Source: Paracyclopina nana
Taxonomy: Eukaryota; Arthropoda; Copepoda; Cyclopoida; Cyclopettidae
DNA: 64,000 bases
Direction of reading: 5' to 3'
Assembly: GCA_019096065.1 (NCBI GenBank)
Contig: JAGUCH010000007.1
Coordinates: forward strand, 1,076,501-1,140,500
Each line of letters opens with the position of its first letter. Position 1 is the first letter of the stretch. The translations under genes were made by a program, and so were the position numbers. Positions 34,805 through 45,033 of the stretch are shown one piece after another. The notes under the pieces are model-generated. The model worked only from the letters and a program-made list of their open reading frames with translations. It did not search any database and was not told the origin of the DNA.

Positions 34805-36981
34805 ATGGAGTTGGGCGAAACAGTGATGGAGGATCAGCAGCAAGAGTTGATTGTTCACATGGAGCAAGAAGCTGTGGCCGAAAAAGTGACCAAGGATGAG
34901 AAGACTGATTTGCTGCAAAAAGCCAATGATTACATAGCTTTGACATTCAAATACGAATTCGTCACCTTGTACGTGGATGACGAGGAAGCTCCCCTTTTGA
35001 GCGTGCTCAAAACCAAGAATTGCGACCCCTTTTACGTGGATCAAGCCTTACTCCATGCCAACTTGTCAGTCAATGACAGGGGCGATTTGGAATTTGCTCT
35101 TTTGGCGCCAAATCGAGAGCTGATTGGTGAACCAACAAAAGTGACAGACATCAACTCTGAACTGCCGATTTTGCTCCAAGAATTGGCTGACAGCGAGCTG
35201 GAATCCTGCACTGGATTCCGGATGATCGACCCGAATTTAGGCACGCTTTTTCAACGGCTCAGGAAAGCTGACATTGACAGCACGCTGATCGAGAAATATG
35301 CCGGATCCATAGTGTACAGATCGCGAGCCTGCACCTATGCTTACGACAAGTCGAAAAACGTGGAGAAAATGTCAGTGCTTTTCACGCAGCAGTGCTCAAA
35401 TTGCCAAGCTTACTTGACTGATCTTGACGCAAAGTACACAGGAGGTCAACTCTTGAAAAAACCTCTAGAGGAGTACAATGAGCCGAAAGAGCCAATTGCG
35501 ACAAGTGCTGCCGACCAGGAGACTAAGAGAAAGCGAGGCAGGCCAAAGGGGAGCAAAAACAAAAATTACCTCATCACCATAGAAGAGCATCCCTTGACAG
35601 AAGAAGATGACAAATCGGGCATTGAGAAAAACAAGGAGAATGAGGAGAACGATGATCCCTCCGAGCGAGTCCTCGTTGACGATCCAGATTTCATTTATGG
35701 CACGACAGATTTGCCTTTGGAAGAGGAGGAGGAAGACGAGGATTTCTCAGAGCCAGCCAAGTCCAGTGTGAGGCTCGGATTCCGAAAGAGGATCACGACC
35801 AAGAGGCAAAAAGCTCTATTGGAGACCAAGCGAAAGCGGGGGCGACCGCCCATAAAGGTTGGCCCGATCGATTGTCCGGATTGTGGCAAAGCCTTCGATA
35901 CAGCCAAGGATTATAGGCGACACTGCCAAGAGCACACCAACAGCTTTGCATGCACTCTGGGCGAATGTGTGAAGCGGTTCAAGTCACAGAAGGATCTGGA
36001 CATTCACCTGCGCAAGCATCGAGGCGAAAAGCCCTATGCCTGCACCGAATGCGACAAGGCGTATGCCATCCGGCAGGATCTCAGAATGCACATGCGAAAG
36101 CACACAGGTTAGATTGTTTACTGTTTTTCCAGGTTTGCTGAATCATGCTAGGATAGGGAGAGCTTTACTGTTCCGATCCTCTTATAGGAGGTCGGCCTTA
36201 CAAGTGCGAACTTTGCGGTAAATCCTTTGCTCGTTCTCACCAATTGGCCGTCCACATGCCTGTGCACACTGGGGAAAAGTCACACTTGTGCTCAGAGTGC
36301 GGCAGTGCTTTCAGCTCCGTCTCATCCCTGATTGATCACAGAAAAAGGCGTCATCTGGAGATGCGAAATCACAAGTGCCCATCTTGCCCGAAAGCCTTCT
36401 TCACCCGACAAGAACTGGAGGCTCACAACCGAACGCACACTGGGGACAAGCCCTTTCAATGCCCTGTAAGTTGACATTTGGATCTGTATCTTTACTTCTT
36501 GGCAGTTTTCGCTAGTTTCAGCTAGTTCATTCTTGGTATTAATGTTGCTATTATCACTGTTCACACTCTATTGCAGACATGTGGCAAATGCTTTGCCAGA
36601 CCTCACCATTTGAAACGACATGTGGCTGGTGTGCACAACGGGGAGAAATCCCGACTCAAGTCCATCGTCGTTCATCACAAAGATGATGACTTGGTAACTG
36701 GCAACTTCCAAACGGCTGACACTGTGCTCTTCACCACTGATGATATGGGCGAGACTGTTTTGATCAAGGAAGTTGATTATTTGAATAGCAAACAAGATGG
36801 TGGAGGGACGACAAGCGACAACGATTCAGTGTTAGTGCACTCTGATTCAGTGGTGGAGATTCCGGGGCAAGAGGGCGGCTATGTCCTGGTGACAACTGCT
36901 GATGACGAACAAAAGTTGATGCCCATTTCTCAATTGTCTCACCTCATTGCGACCAGCTCAGCCACAATGCAGCAACACTAG
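34805..36981 (+). CDS. C2H2 zinc-finger / AT-hook transcription factor, isoform with 3' cassette A
   Basis: Exons 34805-36107, 36188-36465 and 36577-36981 give 661 residues. The N-terminal 230 residues are unrecognised, partly acidic, with a CSNC pair near 197. Two AT-hooks follow (KRKRGRPKGSK at 241-251 and KRKRGRPPIK at 342-351), then seven C2H2 fingers. Three fingers are in exon 1 (CPDCGKAF..., CTLGECVKRF..., CTECDKAY...) and four in cassette A (CELCGKSF, CSECGSAF, CPSCPKAF, CPTCGKCF). The tail ends in an acidic segment with QEGGYVLVTTADDE. The protein is presumably a nuclear DNA-binding regulator; the target is unknown and I cannot assign an orthologue. Exon 1 ends in phase 1 inside the TGE(K/R)P-type linker, the same phase used by cassette B. 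Confidence 0.85.
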
Positions 36982-36999
36982 TTAAACACTGTTTTTAAA

Positions 37000-37500
37000 C
37001 TTCTCAACGAGTCCATCATCATTGTCTTCAATGATGATGTCTTGGTAACTGGCAACTTCCAAACGGCTGACACTAAGCTCTTCACCTCTGATGATACGGG
37101 CGAGACTGTTTTGATCAAGGAAGTTGATTATTTGAATAGCAAACAAGATGGTGAAGGGACTTCAGGTGACAATGATTCAGTGTTAGTGCACTCTGATTCA
37201 GTGGTGGAGATTCCGGGGCAAGAGGGCGGCTATGTCCTGGTGACAACTGCTGATGACGATGAGCAAAAGGCAACTTCCAAATGGCTGACATTGTGCTCTT
37301 CACCACTGACGAGATGGAAGAGGCAGTTTTGATCAATGATGCTGATTTCTTGAGTGATGTCAACATTGAAGTGTTAGTGTAGTCAGTGATGACGAAGGCA
37401 AGTGGGCGGCCATGTAATTTGAGACATTTTTAATGGCGAGCAAATGATGATGATGCCCTGTTGTGCCACCTCCTTATGATCAGTTCAAGTGCTGCAACAC
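37000..37500 (+). pseudogene. Two degenerate tandem copies of the cassette A terminal exon
   Basis: The A tail (about 36690-36970) recurs at about 37040-37268 with high identity (GTAACTGGCAACTTCCAAACGG, GTGGTGGAGATTCCGGGGCA). It recurs again at about 37269-37500 in shorter, decayed form (GGCAACTTCCAAATGGCTGAC, GCTGCAACACTA). No splice acceptor equivalent to 36576 is kept, so these are not alternative last exons. Confidence 0.85.
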
Positions 37501-37533
37501 TAATCTTTGCACTGCCTTTGATTACCGTTACAG

Positions 37534-38243
37534 GTGAAAGACCATACACTTGTCCTGGATGCCCGAAACGATTTGCAAGGCGGTCAGCTCTGCGGATTCA
37601 CAAAATTTCCGTCCATGAGGACATCAAGAGCTTCCTTTGCCCCGAATGTGGGTCGGCCTTCAAGGCCAACTCTGCCCTGATTGACCACCGAAAACGAGTG
37701 CATTTGCAAATCAAGCCTCATCAATGCGAGTTTTGCAAGAAGGACTTTTTCTCCAAGAAAGATTATTCGGAGCACCTCCGGACTCACACTGGAGAAAAGC
37801 CTTTTCAGTGTCAAGTAATCACTCAAGTTTCTATGAGTTTTTCTTATAATATGATCATTATTTTTGTGTAGCTTTGCGGTCGATGTTTTGGACGGCAGAA
37901 CCACTTGAAGAGGCATGTGGAGGGAGTGCACAAAAATGGAGCATCCAATAGCATGATTTACTATGCCAATGTCAAGCCTGAATTGGAGAAGAAGGCAGAT
38001 GAAGTGGAGACCGCTTACCAGCCGATCATCACTGATGAGGAAGCAGCATCCATGGGCCTTGTGAACATTGCTAACATTGTCACCTCGTCTGAAACTCAGG
38101 AAATCATTGTTGAAAGCATCGACTTTGATGCCCTACAAATGCAGCAGCATTTCCTCATCACCACTCCTGCAACTTCTTCATCATCGTCAAATAACGCTTC
38201 AACAAATAACTCAAATCAGCAACAGTTGTGCAAACTACGATAA
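37534..38243 (+). CDS. Alternative 3' finger cassette B of the same zinc-finger gene
   Basis: Exons 37534-37814 and 37872-38243 form a second set of four C2H2 fingers (CPGCPKRF, CPECGSAF, CEFCKKDF, CQLCGRCF) and a different tail (MQQHFLITTPATSSSS...). The acceptor (attaccgttacag|GTGAAAGACC) is phase 1 and restores GERPYTC when joined to exon 1 at 36107, giving a 651-residue protein. Cassettes A and B have the same intron position, four fingers each and related sequence, so they arose by duplication. Because A contains its own stop, the two are expected to be mutually exclusive terminal cassettes, as in insect lola. No independent start codon or promoter is evident for B. Confidence 0.8.
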
Positions 38244-38790
38244 TTAACTATGAATAAAAAAGACTCAAATATCTATTTTGTTTTATGTACTATGTTATGT
38301 CCACTGTATTGGAGAAGAAGTGAAAACCTTACATCAGCCTATCGCCACTGATAGCAAGAATTTTTATTACACATAGCGTATACTGTCACCTCCTCTGAAA
38401 CTCAGAAGGTCAAGCTTGAAAGCATTTTCACATCACAACTCCTGAAACTTCATTGTCATCAAACAACGCTTCAATAAATAACTCAAATCAGCTAAAAATA
38501 ATACGAATTAAAAATATCTATTTTGTAATACATAAGCCATGTACTCTGTATTATTGAAGAAGTGGAGACCCTATATGGGTTACGTAAATGAGCTTTTATT
38601 ACAAATACCTTATAGTTTTCTCGTCTGAGACTCAGGAAATCATTACTAAAAGCATCAACTTTGATGCCCTACGAATGCAGCAGCATTTTCACATCACCAC
38701 TCCTGCAACTTCATCATCATCGTCTAATAACGCTTAAGCAAATACCTCAAATCAGCAACAATTGTGCAAACTACGATTATGCCAATAAAA
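38244..38790 (+). pseudogene. Two degenerate tandem copies of the cassette B terminal exon
   Basis: The end of cassette B (from GAAACTCAGGAAATCATT through TCAAATCAGCAACAGTTG) recurs at about 38385-38520 and 38620-38790, each with intervening 3' UTR-like AATAAA-rich sequence. Both copies contain indels and stops. The period is about 260-290 bp. Confidence 0.8.
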
Positions 38791-39058
38791 AAAATATATA
38801 TGTCAATTCGGTGGATTTCATGTTTTTCCATAGAGTACATTAATGGCATGGAAACCGGAGTTGTTTGTTATGCAATGATTTTCCAGATCTTGAAAGCCAG
38901 TAAAACTGGATTTCCCAGCTGATGCACATTATTCTTTGGAGCTGCTGATTTACACTGCAGATCGGAGGATTTTTCACTAATCTGGGAGCTCGAAAAAAAG
39001 ATGCAGTCCTCATCTCATGGTGGATTGTGTGAAAGCGAAAAATTAACCCCCCGGAACG

Positions 39059-41477
39059 ATGGCTAGCAAAAGATTGTCAGCTCGAAATGTCTCCAGACGA
39101 AGATCCAGAAGTTGCAGCCACTTTGATGAGGACACTGCAAATGACGACCTCGACTCCTCAGAAATCACTCCTCTTTTGTTGACTGCACGACTCAACGAAT
39201 TGCTCAGAGCTCCGCTCGACCATGGCAAAAAAGTGTGGTGAGTTTCTTCTGTTGACCTTTGGCAATGAAACAGTACACACAACAAAGGACAGGTGTATAC
39301 ACACACACATTTTTGCCTTGGCACGCCAATTTCGTCACTTTTCAATTTTTTTGGCATAAAAACACCAACCCCTTTCCATCAACTTCGAAAAAAAAGAATT
39401 TAATCCGTGAAATTGCATTTTTATCTACATATTTAGTTTTTCTTTTTTTAAAGAGAAATTTCTCACATCTAGTTTTTTTTTTGCTTGATTGCACATTTTG
39501 CCAAGTGTGTATATTTACCAAATGCTTATTAGCCATATTAGCAAAAGGGCATTTCTTGACCTCGCACGCGCTCGGGCGAGAAATTTTTTCCTAGGCCCTT
39601 TCAAATATTTTTCCAGCCTCACTTTCCTGTACATTGGGATGTGCACGATGTTACCGTGGAACTTCCTCATCTCCATTTCGGCTTTTTGGAACTACAAATT
39701 CCGCCAAATTGACAACAGCAGCTCGATCATCAATCAGACAGAAGACAATTCAATTTCTTCGGCTGGATTTCACCTTCCAGTGCCCGTGCCCATAATTAAG
39801 CCCACAGATATGCAGCTCTCATTTCCGTCCTATGTAGCCATAGCTAGTAACATTCCGGGAGCAATTACCACCATTTTGCACTCCAGTTGTGGCCAACGCG
39901 TGAGGTGATGCATAAAAAAGTGCAGCTCTAAAATTATGACCGCAAAAAAATTATTTACAGTGTGTGCACTCGAATGGGCTGGTCGCTAACGCTGCTCTTC
40001 GTGTCCTTTGCCATCCTTTTGGCCTTGTCCATTCCGGATTGTGATTTGTGGCAAGAACGATTTCTGCACTTGGTCCTAATGCTCGTGGTCCTTGCAAATG
40101 TGGGCGTGAACGTATTGCAGGTAATGACATAATTACACGGTTTTTAAAAAATGTACTATAGACGTCCGAGTTTGCCGGCTTTGATTACTTGAGCTCGTAC
40201 AACGCATTGTTTTTGAAATAGCGCAACGGCTCAAAGCACTGATCTCTCGCGCGGCAGTCGCGGGTTCGAGTCCCGCTCAGTGACTAACAACATTAAAATG
40301 CAGCTTCGCTAGCCTTCGCAACACAATTGTGATTATATAATGCATTTTCTTTGTTTTTGGATGAATTGAAAATGTCCCACGTTGCCACTTTTTCGCCAAC
40401 TTTAAAGCACGTGTCATATGGATTTTATCTTTTCTTTCGCGGACAAAGCATGGCATTTTCGTGCCATAAAAGAAGACATCTGGCTACCATGCAAGCATGA
40501 AATATGAGCAGGATTTGGAAATCCGCTACTAAAAAAACGGAGTTGCAAAATTTCAAGTGAAATTTGATATACAATAATTTTCGCACAGGGCTCGATGTTT
40601 GGCATCTCCGGCAGATTTCCGCCTTTGTACGCCGGAGCGGTGATGATGGGCCAAGCTCTTGGCGGCGTTCTCCCCTCCATTTCCGCAATCGCTCTGCTCT
40701 CTTTTGACGTGGAGGCCAAAATTTTGGGCCCGGCCTGCTTCGCAGCCGTGCTCGTTCTGCTCCTTTTGGCAATGCTCTCCTTCCAGTGGATGAAGGCCAA
40801 CAAGTTCTTTTTGTACTACGCGGAGGGCAAGGACAACCACGGAGTCGTCCAGGATCACCACGCTCAAGTGGACCAACTGTGCTACAGGGACATTTTCCGC
40901 CGGAGCTGGACCTACTTGATCTCCGGATTCCTCACGTACGCCATCACTTTGAGCGTTTTCCCCGCGCTCACCAACTCAGTGGAGTCCTCCTCCAAATCGG
41001 AGTGGTCGAAGAAATTCTTCACTCCCGTGGCTGTGGTGCTGCTCTTCAACTTGAGCGACCTCTGCGGCCGCATTTTGGCCACGGTGCTCCAGTGGCCACC
41101 TAGGAATATTTGGGGCAAATTTGGGGTGCTCGCTGTGAGCATTTCGAGGGCGGCCTTCATACCCCTCGTCATGCTGTGCAATGCGAACCCCCAGGAAAGA
41201 ACCCTGCCCATTCTCATAACGTGAGTGAAAAATTAAAAAAATCACTTTTTATGGATGATCATGAGTGAATTTCAGGTCGGATTATGCGTTCTGCTTTTTG
41301 ATCGCCATCTTGGCCATGTCCGTGGGCTATTTTGGCAACCATTGCCTCACAAACGCGCCCAAAACCTCCGAAGACCCCGAAAGCCAAGAAGCCACCTCGC
41401 TCATTATCACAGCCTGTTTCGTACTTGGCCAAGCCTCCGGCTCCTTCCTCTCCTACTTTGTCGTCAGAGCCCTGTAA
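39059..41477 (+). CDS. Equilibrative nucleoside transporter (SLC29/ENT family)
   Basis: Exons 39059-39237, 39617-39904, 39961-40120, 40589-41220 and 41276-41477 give 486 residues. ENTs carry nucleosides or nucleobases down their gradient with eleven membrane segments. Landmarks are TM1 LTFLYIGMCTMLPWNFLIS, a glycosylated loop 1 (NSSSIINQTE), GSMFGISGRFPPLYAGAVMMGQALGG in TM4-5, a cytosolic loop after residue 280, LSDLCGRILATVLQWPP in TM8, and a last TM ending GQASGSFLSYFVVRAL. The cytoplasmic N-terminus of about 60 residues is Arg/Ser-rich then acidic (RRRSRSCSHFDED), longer than in ENT1/2 and reminiscent of ENT3/4-type leaders with an SSEITPLLL acidic-dileucine-like motif that may direct endosomal or lysosomal sorting. 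The exact paralogue is not resolved. Confidence 0.92.
40212..40284 (+). pseudogene. tRNA-derived remnant in an ENT intron
   Basis: The 73-nt stretch has a good A box (TAGCGCAACGG, 40219-40229) and a perfect T-arm with B box (GCGGGTTCGAGTCCCGC, 40260-40276), correctly spaced. The 5' acceptor strand (TTTGAAA) cannot pair with the 3' strand (TCAGTGA) and the anticodon stem is poor. It is therefore a tRNA pseudogene or the head of a SINE rather than a working tRNA. Confidence 0.55.
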
Positions 41478-41734
41478 ATACTCGTTTATGATTATCATTA
41501 TTATATTTATTGTATGGCAAGCACAATACTGAATAAAATATCCCCCAATTGTCACATGGTACTGGCCAGCATGAGGAGAAAATCAGGCATGACGTGGAAT
41601 TATCTGCGTAGCATATGGTGCATTTCTGAGCTCTTTTTGGATCGCTTGTTATATAATAGCCTACGCAACTTTCTTCCTCCTCATTGGGATCATTAACGGT
41701 GACGCGCACGTCAATGTTTGTCCGAGCAGATGTG

Positions 41735-42130
41735 ATGACATTTCAACCGGAGCGTTGAAATCTCCAGCTTCCACGGTAAAACTAGCTAGCGTTGAAATCA
41801 CCATATCTATGTATTACATGGTTTATTGGCGCCAGCGTTGAAATCACCACAGAGTATATTTGTTAATAGGTGCTACCGCTAAAATCACCGAATGTATCTG
41901 TCTATAGGTGCTAGCGTTGAAATCACCATATTCATTTGTACCTAGATACTAGCGTTGAAATCACCATATTCGTCTGTTTATAGGTGTAAGCGTTGAAGTC
42001 ACCACATTTATTTGTTTTATAATAGGTGCTAGCGTTGAAATCACCATATTTATCTGTTTATAGGTGCTACCGTTAAAATCACCACATTTATTTGTTATAT
42101 AATGGGTGCTAGCGTTGAAATCACCAACTG
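41735..42130 (+). repeat. Minisatellite, about 10 units of 38-42 bp
   Basis: Core TGCTAGCGTTGAAATCACC recurs about every 40 bp (near 41742, 41790, 41831, 41871, 41909, 41948, 41986, 42028, 42066, 42107) with AT-rich spacers containing ATTTGTTTATAGG. Two further isolated cores lie at about 42787 and 42827. The spacers are near-identical rather than unique, and the unit is diverged, so it is not a CRISPR array. Confidence 0.9.
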
Positions 42131-42319
42131 TTGACAAAAAACTTAACGCAAACTACAATAATTTGAGTTTTCATGCTATGACCGAGACTCGATCCTGCGA
42201 TTTTAGCACTAGGGCTAAGAGCCATCAGTCATCAGCCGGTCAAATAATCGGAGGCGGCGAAGCGCAGCATTCTCCAACTCGGACACCTAAACAAAATCGC
42301 ATTAAAACAATGATTCTAA

Positions 42320-42645
42320 GGGCCTGTTCACCTGCTTATTATGGCCCTTATTTTGGCAAAATATTGGAGAGAAATATTAAGAAACTGAGAATTTTTATAC
42401 AGGGTGAAGCGCCGAAAATGCTACCATGCTACAGCCAATTCGGCCGGTTTATTTACTACTTCAGAGCAGCCCGCTGTGTGCAGTTTCAGAGCCGCATGCT
42501 GTATAGGTGTAGGATGGCTTTTGGTACCAATAGACGGATTCCGAAGTCAAAATCTGAAAAATGATTTTACAAATACCAGATATTTGCAAATTTCAGCATA
42601 ATATCGAGCGTTATTTAGCTCATAATAATGCAGGTGAACAGGGCC
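42320..42645. mobile_element. MITE with GGGCCTGTTCACCTGC terminal inverted repeats (copy 1)
   Basis: The 326-bp element has termini GGGCCTGTTCACCTGCTTATTATG and, inverted, CATAATAATGCAGGTGAACAGGGCC-type ends, so the inverted repeats are about 24 bp. It shares its sequence with 58143-58364 apart from about 104 extra central bases. It has no coding capacity. Flanks (CTAA and TACG) do not match, so its target duplication has decayed. Confidence 0.88.
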
Positions 42646-45033
42646 TACGTGTAGTATTTCTGCCGTAAGTGAACTACTTTTAGCTGATTCAATTCAAATC
42701 AACAAATCTTTCAATTTTTGCGTCTGATATCCAAAAGTGCCAGAAGAATCCATTGGTCGGAAGCTGTCATGAAAGAAACTTAAAGCTGGCGTTGAAATCA
42801 CTGCACAGCTTTTACAAAGGTGCGAGCGTTGAAATCACTGACACCAAATGATGCAGCGTTTCCTTTAGTCTCGTTTTCATGCACCTGCTGATGTTGGGTG
42901 TTTCATAGCCCTGCGCACGTGTCGTCATTTGTGCAGCAATGTGTGCGTAAAATTGCATGCAGTGACGAAATGGTCAAAACAAGATAATTTGCACCACCTT
43001 CAGTAGCAAGGCTTTGCTTTGTGTGCAAAACTAATGGCTTTTTCCAAGATCTTTTTTTTGTCCACTTCAATGTCACACGCGCGTGAAAAAAAGATAAAAG
43101 GGTAAATTATAGCTTGTGATTTGGTATAAATGATGATGGCGTTGCTTGTGGGCTAGTCGCAATGCCAAGAGAGCAATTTTGCAATTTTGGCCATCTGCTC
43201 GATTTGAACATATTATTATTATTCAGAAATGAGGGGATGAGTCAATAAATGCTTCCCTGAATTTCGGGAGAAAGTAGAGTTATTTAACGCGCACATGGCG
43301 TCAATGTCAAAAACAAGCAGCATCGCGCGGTGAAGAATTGAGAAAACAACACACAAAAAAGTGTCATTAAACTGCATCATGGTGACTTGGCCAGTTTCAC
43401 ACATGCTTTAATCGAGAAGGAGAATTTCGCGCCAAATGAAGCTCCGCCATTTCATGAAATCCAGGCTCGGTTCACCTGCCAAATCGTGGCATCATTTTGA
43501 GTGAACTCATTGTAATTACGCTATTTTGAGCTATAAAAAATCCTATTTAAATATTTTACAAATCAATATTTGAATTGATAATTTGTCAAATTCGGTATAA
43601 ATATAACTCAATATGGAAAAAAACCATTATATAATTTGTAATTATTCGAGCCTTTAAAAGAATTTTTAAAGTAATTTACAATTATTAAGTGAGAAAATGT
43701 AAATTTTACCATTTCGCGAACAATTTGAATTTTCTGTATGTCTTAATATTGCAATGTCAGAGCTAATCATAAATCTTCGTTAATCGTCGTTGCATTGCAC
43801 CACAATGAATTTAAAGGAGAAATCTTCTTCAGTCCGTTTTCGCGTACTTTAGTCTACATAAAACGCCACTATTAGGAAATAAAAGGGCAATTGACCTTGG
43901 TAGCAAAATGCGGGCATTTAAACTCATTCAATTGACTTCTGTTCATGTAGTAATTTGGTCATGTGCGAAAATTTCACAATATATTATTCAGAGAGCAAAG
44001 CTTTTTTCATACAATTATTGTAAACTGCATCAGCATCATCGCGCAATGATCATGATCGTATTTTTGAGAAAAAGTGCCAAAAGGACAAAAATGCAGAGAA
44101 TGAACTGTAAACTGTGTATAATGTGCAATTATCCCAATTTAAAATTTAGCAGCCAGTGCAGCATTATAGAGATTTTTTATCTCTCTTCAACTTTCATAAG
44201 TGGTCAAAAAAAAATTATATAAAATTGCAGGCTGGAGCAAAGGGCAAACTTTCTTTCAAGAGACATGCTTTATTTAACCTCAGACATTTTTGATGCAATT
44301 GCACCCAGTGAAGATTTATTTGCCACGAGCACCGCAATGGTAATTCCCGAAAAACAATATTTATTGTCGATTTCTTCTTCGGAAAGAAAGTAGCTGAAGC
44401 TCTTGCTTCACTTAACTAGCATTTGGCCGCAAAGTATTGGGAAAAAGTACGCATTTTGCATGCAACTGCAAATCACACAAGGACTATGAAAATGTCACCG
44501 AAAAAAATATCCACCCTTCAAAAACAATAATTTTTCATTATTCACTTTTTAAAGAAATATACATAATATTCAATCAATTTCCAAGACTTGAAAAAGACGA
44601 AATTACACAAGTGATTTTCTTTACCAGCATTGCAAAAATTGCATAAAAAATTCGCTTTTTAGTAGCACAGTGAGAAATGTGGCAATGCTGCACTACGGAA
44701 TTTTATTGGGACAAAGTGTCACTTATTCATCGCCATTTGCGGCTTCGCAATGAATTTCTTAATGTCCGACTGCGCTCTTTAAGCTTTAGTGCAACCATTA
44801 GCCACAGCGGGGGTGAAAAGCTTGAAAGGCACAAATGAAGAGGGCTTTTTAGGCGCAGTTTACCCCACAGTGGTCACAGGTGGACTTTTTGCATCACCTC
44901 CTCAGGAAAGTCGAGTTTGCTCTTCTGTCCACTTTTGAAAAGTGTCAGTAGCTCCAAGGATTTGGCAGGAGGCAGATCACACTTTACAAAAAAAAATCCG
45001 CTAAAAATTCATTCAGAAAAAAACTTGCCAAAA
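42646..45033. other. AT-rich spacer, no supported gene
   Basis: It contains the two stray minisatellite cores and short ORFs up to 104 residues (43908-44222) with no recognisable features. The promoter of the downstream YxAP protein should lie at its right end. Confidence 0.4.

Noticed and set aside
37042-37332. 96-residue ORF that looks like a further zinc-finger gene exon
   Set aside because: It is the first decayed copy of the cassette A tail; it lacks fingers and a matching splice acceptor and runs into a third, broken copy.
40212-40284. Functional tRNA gene
   Set aside because: The 5' acceptor strand does not pair with the 3' strand and the anticodon stem is poor.
41735-42130. Regularly spaced repeats resembling a CRISPR array
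   Set aside because: The spacers are themselves repeated and AT-rich, the units diverge, no cas genes are nearby and the DNA is animal.
43908-44222. 104-residue plus ORF
   Set aside because: Low-complexity AT-rich sequence, no features, no splice signals consistent with a gene.
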